8,951 nucleotides of DNA, taken from the NCBI GenBank assembly GCA_025350445.1, contig JANXXV010000993.1:1-8951 (forward strand). The letters are read 5' to 3'. The stretch is from Bryobacteraceae bacterium (GTDB lineage Bacteria > Acidobacteriota > Terriglobia > Bryobacterales > Bryobacteraceae). Shown one piece after another: positions 1 through 6,359 of the stretch. A program made the translations under genes and the position numbers. The notes beneath the pieces were generated by a model. The model saw nothing but the letters and a program-made list of their open reading frames with translations, made no database searches and was not told the DNA's origin. Position 1 is the first letter of the stretch. Every line of letters begins with the position of its first letter.

Positions 1-132
1 CGATCTCGCCACGATCCGGCCCGCCGGATCACGCACCACCTTCCCGCCCAGACGGGAGATCCAGTCCGTGTCAGGGCCAACCGCCAGCAACGGCGTGGCT
101 ATCAGAATCAGCAAGAATCGGCGTTTCCACAT
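1..132 (-). CDS. Secreted LRR-type protein, N-terminal fragment (runs off left edge)
   Basis: The 44 visible codons begin with a signal peptide: basic MWKRR, then a hydrophobic stretch to about residue 19. After it comes a head motif, W24-I-S-R-L-G-G-K-V32, which matches W33-I-L-R-R-G-G-Q-V41 and W348-L-Q-T-L-G-G-Q-V356 of the LRR protein encoded just upstream. I infer a paralogous exported LRR protein, but no repeat is inside the window. The chosen ATG (130-132) has a strong Shine-Dalgarno sequence (GGAGGG) six bases before it and starts directly at the basic end of the signal peptide. An in-frame ATG nine codons earlier (157-159) overlaps the upstream gene's stop codon but would add a polar extension ahead of the signal peptide. 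The gap to the upstream stop codon is 19 bases, so the two genes are probably co-transcribed. The gene itself is near certain; the LRR assignment is moderate. The molecular role is unknown. Confidence 0.75.
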   Translation of the reverse strand, partial: MWKRRFLLILIATPLLAVGPDTDWISRLGGKVVRDPAGRIVARS

Positions 133-135
133 TGG

Positions 136-144
136 CTTCCCTCC
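136..144 (-). promoter_or_regulatory. Shine-Dalgarno site of the left-edge LRR-type gene
   Basis: The minus strand reads GGAGGGAAG here. The GGAGGG core (139-144) sits six bases before the ATG at 130-132. This spacing favours that ATG over the in-frame ATG at 157-159, which overlaps the end of the preceding gene. Confidence 0.7.
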
Positions 145-151
145 GCAAACG

Positions 152-2164
152 TTATTCATGGCCCGGCTTACGATTAGGACCGGACGACTGATCGTCATAG
201 AAGATCCGGCATTGCGGCAAAGAAGCCTGCAAAGCCTCAAACGCCTTCTTCGACACGGCGGTATGGTAGAGATCGAGCGACTGCAGCGTCGAGATGGATT
301 GAAGGATGCCCGCGCCGCGGTCCGTAATGCCGGTGCTATCGAGACTCAGTTGCTTGAGCGCCGGCAAGACCTTTAAGCTCTCCAGCAGCTTGTCGGTGAC
401 CGGTACATAGTCGAGCGTGAGTGACTGCAGCGTCGTCGCCCCCGCTAAAGATACCAGCGACTTGTCGCTCAGATGCATCCGCGTCACCGACAGGCGCTCA
501 AGTTTCGGCAGCGCCGCCAGTTGCACCAGTCCCGTGTCGGTAAAGCGGCTGTCGCCGAGATTCAGTTCGCGCAACGTTTTCGCGGCGGTAATCTTGGTGA
601 TGCCTGGGTCCTTGATGTCGACTCCGCGCAGATCCAGAATGGCCAGGTTCGGCAGCTTCCCTACCGGCTCCATCCCATCGTCGGTCAGGTCGGTGTAGCC
701 GAGCATCAGCCGCTCCAGCGCGGTCATCTTCCCGATGGACGGCATCGCGTCGTCGGTCAGTGGCGTCGACGTCAAATCGAGTTCCCGCAACTCGCTCCAG
801 CCGCTGAGGTGGGAAAATCCGGCTCCGGTCACCTTCACCCCGGCAAGAGTCAACCGGCGTACACTTTTGAGCGGCGCGAGAGAGGCCAGGCCGCGGTCGG
901 ATGCCGACGTAAAACTCAAGCTCAGATCCCGCAAATTGGCGAGCTGGCCGATGGTTTCGAGGCCCAGATCGGTGACATCGGTTCCATCCAGGTTGAGCTT
1001 TTCAAGACCGGTCAGTTTGGCGAGCGCATGCAACTGTGCGTCGTTGAAGGCGACGCGAGCCATCGACACCGACTGGATCTTGCCCTCGGCCATCCGCACC
1101 TGCCCGCCCAGCGTTTGCAGCCAGTCGGCGATGCCCTGCTCGTTTGCGCCGGCCGGCGGCGCCAGGTTTTTCGAAACCGAAACCAGCGGAGCAGACGCGA
1201 CGAAGCTGACTTTGCAGTTCGGCACAGCCGCCTTGAAAGCCTGCACGCCCGCGCTGGTGACACCGCTGTAGCGCAGATCGAGCGTATCCAGCTTCTTCAG
1301 CGCTTGCAGCTTCGCCAGGCCTGCGTCGGTGATCTTGCTGCGGTAAATATTCAGGTCCCGCAGTTCCTTGAACTGCGGGAGAATCTCCGCGCTCGCGTCG
1401 GTTACCTGTCCTCCCAGTATGTTCAGGCGCCGTAAGGCGGTCATCTTGCGCAGATGCTCCACGCCTGCATCGGTAATCTTGACGCCATAAAGGTCCAGGT
1501 CTTCCATCCGGGTGAGTTCCCGCAGATGCTTGAGCCCGTCGTCGGTAATCAGCGTGCCGAGCAGATTCAGCCGCTTCAGATTCTTCATCTGAGCGACCGG
1601 AGCGAGGGAATTGTCGAGCACGTAGGCGTCGCCTAAATCGAGGGATTCCAGATTGACGAGCGCTTCGAAATCCTTGGGGTCCTTAATAGTGGTGTTGTTC
1701 AACCGGAGATGTTTGAGCTGGGTGAGCGGAGCCATGCGCTTCACTCCCTCGTCGCCGATATCAAGCCAGGCCAGCGTGGTAAGCCCGGCGCTGAACGTCT
1801 CCAACCGCTTCATTCCCTGGTAATATTCAAAGGATTCGTCGGAAAACGGCGCCTTTACGTCGCTGACCGGACTCCACACGCGTCCCGGAACGTACAGCTC
1901 CCGAACATGCTCCAGCTTCTTGATCGCTTCGAGCTGCTTCGGCTCAATCACGCTGCCGTTTAGATCCACTACCACGATGCGGAAACCGCGCTCCGGCAGA
2001 TCGAACGGATCGCCGATGGGCTTGTCCACCCCTTCGACCATCACCTGCCCGCCGCGCCGCAAAATCCACAGAGCGACTTCACGCTCTTCAGTAAACGAAA
2101 TCTCCGCCAGAAGAGGCATCGCAAGCAAACCGATGCTAATCACAAACAAAACACATTTTCGCAT
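152..2164 (-). CDS. Secreted leucine-rich-repeat protein with two LRR modules (670 aa)
   Basis: Residues 1-20 form a signal peptide (MRKC, a hydrophobic core, then PLLA), so the protein is exported. I see no lipobox, membrane anchor or catalytic domain. The remainder is LRRs of about 24 residues with the pattern LxxLxLxxTxITDxGLxxL. Clear examples are residues 198-221 and 222-245 in the first half and 388-411 and 607-630 in the second. The protein splits into two similar modules. Module 1 (about 30-322) has head W33-ILRRGGQ-V41 and cap F310-KAAVPNCKV-V319. Module 2 (about 344-656) has head W348-LQTLGGQ-V356 and cap F642-EALQASLPQCRI-I654. A low-complexity linker (about 323-343, Ser/Ala/Pro-rich) joins them. 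Such LRR proteins are common in Acidobacteriota and Planctomycetes and are generally taken to bind proteins or other ligands; no specific partner can be named. There is no strong Shine-Dalgarno sequence before the ATG. The tail (about 657-670) is polar. The LRR class is certain; the function is unknown. Confidence 0.93.
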   Translation of the reverse strand: MRKCVLFVISIGLLAMPLLAEISFTEEREVALWILRRGGQVMVEGVDKPIGDPFDLPERGFRIVVVDLNGSVIEPKQLEAIKKLEHVRELYVPGRVWSPVSDVKAPFSDESFEYYQGMKRLETFSAGLTTLAWLDIGDEGVKRMAPLTQLKHLRLNNTTIKDPKDFEALVNLESLDLGDAYVLDNSLAPVAQMKNLKRLNLLGTLITDDGLKHLRELTRMEDLDLYGVKITDAGVEHLRKMTALRRLNILGGQVTDASAEILPQFKELRDLNIYRSKITDAGLAKLQALKKLDTLDLRYSGVTSAGVQAFKAAVPNCKVSFVASAPLVSVSKNLAPPAGANEQGIADWLQTLGGQVRMAEGKIQSVSMARVAFNDAQLHALAKLTGLEKLNLDGTDVTDLGLETIGQLANLRDLSLSFTSASDRGLASLAPLKSVRRLTLAGVKVTGAGFSHLSGWSELRELDLTSTPLTDDAMPSIGKMTALERLMLGYTDLTDDGMEPVGKLPNLAILDLRGVDIKDPGITKITAAKTLRELNLGDSRFTDTGLVQLAALPKLERLSVTRMHLSDKSLVSLAGATTLQSLTLDYVPVTDKLLESLKVLPALKQLSLDSTGITDRGAGILQSISTLQSLDLYHTAVSKKAFEALQASLPQCRIFYDDQSSGPNRKPGHE
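197..1135 (-). repeat. LRR module 2 of the 670-aa protein (residues about 344-656)
   Basis: This is the second head-LRR-cap unit: head residues 348-356, about eleven LRRs in regular register, and a cap with P650 and C652 matching P315 and C317 of module 1. It is more regular than module 1 and has no insertion after the first LRR. The two modules have diverged strongly outside the LRR consensus, head and cap, which suggests an old duplication. Confidence 0.75.
1199..2077 (-). repeat. LRR module 1 of the 670-aa protein (residues about 30-322)
   Basis: This is the first of two protein-level repeat units. It has the GG-V head (residues 33-41), LRRs and a terminal cap with an invariant-looking P-x-C (P315, C317). 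The region between the first LRR and the regular array (residues about 94-142) is irregular and has no counterpart in module 2. The repeat is visible in the protein, not as exact DNA repetition. Confidence 0.75.
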
Positions 2165-2182
2165 AGTGTCGCCGTCTGATTG

Positions 2183-2188
2183 ATTATA
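2183..2188 (-). promoter_or_regulatory. Candidate -10 element (TATAAT) of the LRR gene
   Basis: The minus strand carries a perfect TATAAT ending 18 bases before the ATG at 2164. No recognisable -35 hexamer lies 16-18 bases further upstream, and there is no TG extension. If used, transcription would start near 2176 and leave a leader of roughly 12 bases without a clear Shine-Dalgarno sequence. This element and the preceding hairpin suggest the LRR genes form their own transcription unit. Confidence 0.45.
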
Positions 2189-2228
2189 CTCTAAACCGGT
2201 AATTCGCGGATCACGCCGCCCAATAAAG

Positions 2229-2256
2229 AAGGCGGGCGAAGAAGCTGGCCCGCCTT
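2229..2256 (-). terminator. Hairpin terminator after the TonB-receptor-like gene
   Basis: A perfect 9-base-pair, GC-rich stem (AAGGCGGGC paired with GCCCGCCTT) encloses a 10-base loop and lies 22 bases after the stop codon at 2279. On the minus strand it is followed by CTTTATTG, a short and imperfect T-run. On the plus strand it is followed by ACTTTTCC, but no plus-strand gene ends here. Best read as an intrinsic terminator of the receptor gene; the weak T-tract lowers certainty. Confidence 0.6.
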
Positions 2257-2278
2257 ACTTTTCCTGCCTTCCGGTTGC

Positions 2279-5200
2279 CTACCAGCTCAGCCGGGCGCCC
2301 AACTGAGTCACTCTCCCGGCGGTTCCGGAGTTTCGTGTCGGCAGAAGGCCGGACACACCCGAGACCGTGGTTCCCGCATCAGTCGGATTGTTGGGGTGAT
2401 TGAAGACGTTGAAGAAGTCTACGTTCACCCGCAAAGTCACCTTCTCGCTGATTCTGACGAACTTGAACAGGGAGGCGTCCTGAAACCATTGCCACGGACC
2501 CAGCCGGTACTGGTTCCGATACGGGTTCAGGTTGTTGTTATACGTAGTCTGCTGCGCCGATCCATTGTTTAGCGGGAGCCACACCGTGTTGGTATCCCAG
2601 AACTGTGCAACCACAGTCGAGGCCGGCGCATTGGGCGGAAGCGTCGTCTGGCCGTAGGGAATCAACGGAGAGATAGCCGGCTTGTAGTTCGCGGGTACGC
2701 CCATAATGCCGTTCGGCTTGCCGTTCGCGCCCACGCTGTTGATCTTATTTGCAGGGATGTATCCGTTCCACCACAGATAACCCGGGTAACAAGTACCGCT
2801 CTGGCAATCCTTAATCGGATACTTGTAACCGTACTCTTCAATCGGCGTTCCGGTGGGGTAGTAGTCGGTCGGAATCTGCCAATATCCCTGCCGCATGTTC
2901 CCGAGACCGGCGACCTGCCACCCGCCGACGAGTTTCTCTACAATGCCATTCGAGGAGTCGAGGAACTTCTTACCTTTCCCAAGCGGCAACTCCGCGATGA
3001 AGTTCCAGCGGATCTGGTGCTTCGGGGTATTGGCGTCGCGTTTGTAGTTCAGGAAGCGATTCCGCGTGTTGAAGTCAGTCGGGACCGTTCCCGGAAGGAA
3101 CGTGTTGATGCTCGCCATCGCATCGGCCGTTTGGGTACTGTCGGTATCGCGATTTAGCACGTAGGTGTTGCCAACATTCCAGAAAAGCTGGTACGAGTAA
3201 CCCTTGCTGAAGCGCTTCTGCAATTCGAACTCGACGCCGTTGTAATTGCCATAGCCCGAATTGGTGTAGAGCGTGATGTCACCGTACGCCTTTTGATCGT
3301 ACGGCCGGGTGGCTACGCCTGAGAACGCACCTGTCGGCAGCGGCGTCTTGGTGGTCGCATACCAAATGTAGGCCGGCGTCGCATCGTTATAGTGGACCTC
3401 CTGCTGCTGGTGGTCCCCATGATTACCGATGTAGGATACGCGGAGCAGGGTGCTGTCCATGATCTCCTTTTCGATGGTCAGGTTCCAATCCTGCACCCGC
3501 GATTCGGTGTGATACGGATCGAGTAGCCCAATGTTGAAACCGCGCGCCAGCAACCGCGTGTCGTTGGTGTTGATGATCGAGTTCGGCGTATTGACGCCCG
3601 CCGTGTAGACAGGAACCGAGCGCAGCCCATAGTTCGGAAGTCCGTCTGGAGATAATGCCGTATTGCTGACCGTGTTCTGGAAACTGGCGCCTACCGGAAT
3701 GGAGCCTGATTGCGAGCCAACCCAGTCCTGCAGCTTCTGCGGATAATAGGACATCCGGTAGCCGCCGCGCACGACGAAGGACTTCTTTCCGTTGAACGCG
3801 CGGTAAGCAAAGCCCAGGCGCGGCCCGAACTCTTTCCAATTCGTGTGTTGCAGCTTCTGCGGAACACCGGCGTCTTTGTAGCTGATGAGATCCCCGCCGA
3901 AGCTACGCAACGCCGTTAAAATCGACGGCAGCGTCTCGCCCCGCTTAACGAAACTGTCGATATCAGTGCCTGCCACGATCGCATGCTTGGCAAAATCGAA
4001 ACCGAGCAACGTGCCATCCCGGTCGTACAGAGGGGTGCGGAGCTCGTAGCGGAGCCCCAAGTTCAGGGTGAGGCGGGAAGTGACCTTCCAATTGTCCTGG
4101 AAGTAGGGAGTGAGTTCCTGACGGCGGAAGTGGAACCATTGGCGCCGGAACGACGCTTGATAATTCAGAACGCCCAGTTCGAGATTTGCCAGACCAAACC
4201 CCGTCTGATTGACCGCCAACGGATTGGCCGCGTTCGACGCGGGGTCATAAAGCGATGTCGCCAGCGTATTTGAGCTGAACGTTCCCGCCGTGGAGTTCGC
4301 CGACTTGTCGATCACTTCATATCGCCCGCCCACGCCGAATTGAAATTCGTGTTTGCCATGAATCTTGGTGGCGTTGTCCTGGATGATGTAGTAATTGGTG
4401 ATCAACCAGAATGGGGTCTGACTGCCAAACGGCCAGGCGCCGACTCCCGCGTCGGTCACGCTCGGCCAGTTGAACGCTTGAAATGGATTGGGCAGACCGA
4501 GCGCGGCGGAATAATCGGTGTGGCGATCACCCGATCCGCGAAATTGGTAATCCCGCGAATAGTTGATCAGCAACTCGTTGGTCAGACTCGGCGACAGGGT
4601 GCGCACCCAGGTGATCGCCGCGGTCGAGTTTGGCCAATGCCGGTTCGACGTCACCGTCGGTTGGAAATCACCTAAGCCGGAGCCGAGCAAAGGCGTAATG
4701 TTGAGAAGGTGATCGTTTCGGCCGCGCGTAATCCGGCCGAAAACCAGATCCTTATCGGAAAAACGGTGATCGAGCCGGAAGGTGGTCGTATCCTGCGTCG
4801 AGGGTGTCGCCACCGCAGTCACAAGGTTGAAGTCGACCAGCGGGTTGACACCCGGCAGGTTCGGCAGCGGCGTCATCGCAAAAAGCGTCTTCGCCAGCTT
4901 CGAAATTCTATTCGGATCGATTCTGTTAGTCACACCGCCAAACGTCAGCGGCAGACGCGACCAGTTTGCAGACGTGGTCAGCGGATCGTACAGGGTGATC
5001 CTGCGTCCCGCGCTATCGACCAGGCCAGAGAAGTCGCCGTTCCGCATCGCCTCGGTCGGCACGTTGTAGGAGTTGGTCGCATAGCTTACGCTGCGCACCC
5101 CTTCATAGGAGACGAAGAAGAACGTCCGGTTCTTGCCGTTGTAGAGGCCCGGTATCCAGATTGGACCGCCTAACGAGGCTCCATATTCGTTCCGATTGTT

Positions 5201-5983
5201 GTACGGAGCCTTCGCGAACAGATCCTGCCGGCGGCGCGCTACGCCATAACCGCTATTGCGATTCGTTTCAAACAAAGCCCCGTGAAGTTTGTTGGTGCCG
5301 CTCTTGCTGGTGAGGAGAACAGTGAGCGGACGGGCGAACTTCGCCGAGGAGTTGTTGGTCTCGACGTGAATCTCCTCGAGTGAATCGAGCCCGGGCACGC
5401 GGCCGAAGTCCCATCCCTCCCAAACTTCGTTGACCGGCGCGCCGTCGAAAACCGTCGTCGAGGTATTGGTCCGCATGCCGTAAGCTTGCGGAATGCCCGT
5501 CGAATCGATTCCGGGCACGGTGGCTAAGAAGTTCTGGTAGCCTCTCCCATTCACCGGGAGCTGCTCGATGCGCTGTCGCTCAACGGTATGGGCCTGCGCG
5601 GAATTCGACACGTTCACCAGAGGCGTGACGTCTTGCACTTCCACCTGCGTGACGGTCGCGCCTATCTGTAACGTGACATCAATCACCGCATCCTGCTGCG
5701 CTTGGACTGTGAAAGTGGCCTCGTACTTCTGCATTCCCGCGAATTCGACCGTCACGCGGTACGGCCCGGGGATGGAATTGGGAAACGCGTAGCTGCCGGC
5801 CGCGTTGGATTCCGTCGTTCTAGTTAAATTGGTGGCGGTGTTGATCAACGCGACCGTGGCCTTTGGCACCACCGCCTGGCCCTGATCGCGAACCGTTCCC
5901 CGAATGGTGCTGGTGCTCGCCTGTGGCCATGCCGCAGTCAAAGTCAGCAGCGCAAGAATCAAGCAGGTTATAGTGCGTCTCAT
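2279..5983 (-). CDS. Oar-like TonB-dependent outer-membrane receptor (1234 aa)
   Basis: A predicted outer-membrane beta-barrel protein. The domains in order are: a signal peptide (1-22, ending WPQA); a carboxypeptidase-regulatory-like beta-sandwich (about 23-108, with the typical I-R-G-T-V-R-D start and G-S-Y-A-F strand); a plug domain (about 120-235, including LPVNGRGYQ and the FDGAPVN segment); then a long barrel of about 1000 residues. Hallmarks of the acidobacterial Oar-like family are YNNRNEYGASLGGPI (261-275), GKNRTFFFVSYEG (283-295), and a C-terminal strand, QLGARLSW, that ends in Trp as expected for outer-membrane assembly. Length is normal for the family. The start is supported by AGGAG six bases upstream. 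Members are usually annotated as TonB-dependent receptors or carboxypeptidase-regulatory-like proteins; the ligand is rarely known. The neighbouring divergent alpha-galactosidase suggests an oligosaccharide, but that is inference. No SusD-like partner is present in the window. A hairpin terminator follows. Confidence 0.93.
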   Translation of the reverse strand: MRRTITCLILALLTLTAAWPQASTSTIRGTVRDQGQAVVPKATVALINTATNLTRTTESNAAGSYAFPNSIPGPYRVTVEFAGMQKYEATFTVQAQQDAVIDVTLQIGATVTQVEVQDVTPLVNVSNSAQAHTVERQRIEQLPVNGRGYQNFLATVPGIDSTGIPQAYGMRTNTSTTVFDGAPVNEVWEGWDFGRVPGLDSLEEIHVETNNSSAKFARPLTVLLTSKSGTNKLHGALFETNRNSGYGVARRRQDLFAKAPYNNRNEYGASLGGPIWIPGLYNGKNRTFFFVSYEGVRSVSYATNSYNVPTEAMRNGDFSGLVDSAGRRITLYDPLTTSANWSRLPLTFGGVTNRIDPNRISKLAKTLFAMTPLPNLPGVNPLVDFNLVTAVATPSTQDTTTFRLDHRFSDKDLVFGRITRGRNDHLLNITPLLGSGLGDFQPTVTSNRHWPNSTAAITWVRTLSPSLTNELLINYSRDYQFRGSGDRHTDYSAALGLPNPFQAFNWPSVTDAGVGAWPFGSQTPFWLITNYYIIQDNATKIHGKHEFQFGVGGRYEVIDKSANSTAGTFSSNTLATSLYDPASNAANPLAVNQTGFGLANLELGVLNYQASFRRQWFHFRRQELTPYFQDNWKVTSRLTLNLGLRYELRTPLYDRDGTLLGFDFAKHAIVAGTDIDSFVKRGETLPSILTALRSFGGDLISYKDAGVPQKLQHTNWKEFGPRLGFAYRAFNGKKSFVVRGGYRMSYYPQKLQDWVGSQSGSIPVGASFQNTVSNTALSPDGLPNYGLRSVPVYTAGVNTPNSIINTNDTRLLARGFNIGLLDPYHTESRVQDWNLTIEKEIMDSTLLRVSYIGNHGDHQQQEVHYNDATPAYIWYATTKTPLPTGAFSGVATRPYDQKAYGDITLYTNSGYGNYNGVEFELQKRFSKGYSYQLFWNVGNTYVLNRDTDSTQTADAMASINTFLPGTVPTDFNTRNRFLNYKRDANTPKHQIRWNFIAELPLGKGKKFLDSSNGIVEKLVGGWQVAGLGNMRQGYWQIPTDYYPTGTPIEEYGYKYPIKDCQSGTCYPGYLWWNGYIPANKINSVGANGKPNGIMGVPANYKPAISPLIPYGQTTLPPNAPASTVVAQFWDTNTVWLPLNNGSAQQTTYNNNLNPYRNQYRLGPWQWFQDASLFKFVRISEKVTLRVNVDFFNVFNHPNNPTDAGTTVSGVSGLLPTRNSGTAGRVTQLGARLSW

Positions 5984-6029
5984 TCTAGACTCCTATCGCC
6001 ATTCCCGTACGACACTTACGATTTGGTCA

Positions 6030-6058
6030 ATTCTACAAGTAGACACAGCCAAATGCAA
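6030..6058 (-). promoter_or_regulatory. Candidate promoter of the TonB-receptor-like gene
   Basis: The minus strand has TTGCAT (6053-6058) and TAGAAT (6030-6035), separated by 17 bases. The -10 matches the sigma-70 consensus at five of six positions; the -35 matches mainly in its TTG. Transcription would start about 40 bases before the ATG. An imperfect palindrome lies just upstream of the -35 box, where an activator or repressor could bind. Confidence 0.4.
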
Positions 6059-6185
6059 GTACTCTTCATAACGTATACGGTAAGTTTTCCTATTGGACTC
6101 ACCTTGTGTTTCGCTTGCAGAATGGTAAAGAAAGCTTGTTTTGGCAGTCTTTTTAAAAACTTACGACCTGTCACGATGGCGCAAG

Positions 6186-6223
6186 GAAAAGAAAGAGTTG
6201 AAAAGAAAGAGTTGAAAAGAAAG
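6186..6223 (+). repeat. Purine-rich 14-base tandem repeat, 2.7 copies
   Basis: The unit GAAAAGAAAGAGTT occurs exactly at 6186-6199 and 6200-6213 and is followed by its first ten bases at 6214-6223. The plus strand is almost wholly purine across the tract, broken only by the TT in each unit. It lies about 140 bases before the alpha-galactosidase start codon. Its role is unknown; a slippage-prone tract or a regulatory spacer are both possible. Confidence 0.85.
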
Positions 6224-6309
6224 GCTTTCCCGAGGCGGCTGGATGCGGCGGTACAGAGCGCGGCGGTCGAAGACGCAACGAATCGAAACCATTGTGATGC
6301 CATGTTAGA

Positions 6310-6338
6310 TTGATTTTGCTTTCCCTGTGCGTTAGAGT
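6310..6338 (+). promoter_or_regulatory. Candidate promoter of the alpha-galactosidase/transporter unit
   Basis: TTGATT (6310-6315) and TAGAGT (6333-6338) are separated by 17 bases, and each matches the sigma-70 consensus at four of six positions. Transcription would start near 6345 and leave a short leader containing the AGGAG at 6349-6353. This is a weak prediction from motif and position only. Confidence 0.35.
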
Positions 6339-6348
6339 TGGTTCTTCT

Positions 6349-6353
6349 AGGAG
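6349..6353 (+). promoter_or_regulatory. Shine-Dalgarno site fixing the GTG start of the alpha-galactosidase
   Basis: AGGAG lies six bases before the GTG at 6360-6362. It supports this GTG start, which places the basic end of the signal peptide at the very N-terminus. The nearest upstream ATG (6302) is in a different frame. Confidence 0.75.
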
Positions 6354-6359
6354 AAACCC

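Larger units (their letters stand above)
5984..6359. other. Divergent intergenic region between receptor and alpha-galactosidase genes
   Basis: This 376-base region separates two divergently transcribed genes. It is AT-richer than the coding sequence around it, particularly around 6120-6160, where a TTTTTAAAAA palindrome lies at 6150-6159. It contains a candidate promoter for each direction, an imperfect palindrome (6069-6082) and a purine-rich tandem repeat (6186-6223). The open frames that cross it on both strands have no Shine-Dalgarno support and no recognisable protein, so I treat it as non-coding. Confidence 0.7.

Noticed and set aside
473..1435. A 320-codon open frame on the plus strand, antisense to the LRR gene
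   Set aside because: It lies entirely within the LRR coding sequence. The opposite frame reads repetitively (Arg/Gln/Leu-rich) because the LRR codons repeat. It has no Shine-Dalgarno site and no recognisable domain.
3423..3839. A second minus-strand frame inside the TonB-receptor-like gene, as possible frameshift evidence
   Set aside because: The receptor frame is continuous from signal peptide to the C-terminal Trp with family motifs throughout, so this is only an overlapping out-of-frame reading.
6150..6159. TTTTTAAAAA as a terminator or operator
   Set aside because: It has no GC-rich stem and no loop, and its symmetry does not extend beyond ten bases. It is best explained as part of an AT-rich promoter region.
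6016..6303. A 95-codon minus-strand frame across the intergenic region
   Set aside because: It covers the predicted promoters and the AT-rich tract, has no ribosome site, and its Phe/Ser-rich product is the complement of the purine repeat.
6176..6313. A 45-codon plus-strand frame in the intergenic region starting MAQGKERVEKKELKRK
   Set aside because: The basic, coiled-coil-like start comes directly from the 14-base purine repeat. There is no Shine-Dalgarno site before its ATG, and the rest has no coding character. A real microprotein cannot be fully excluded.
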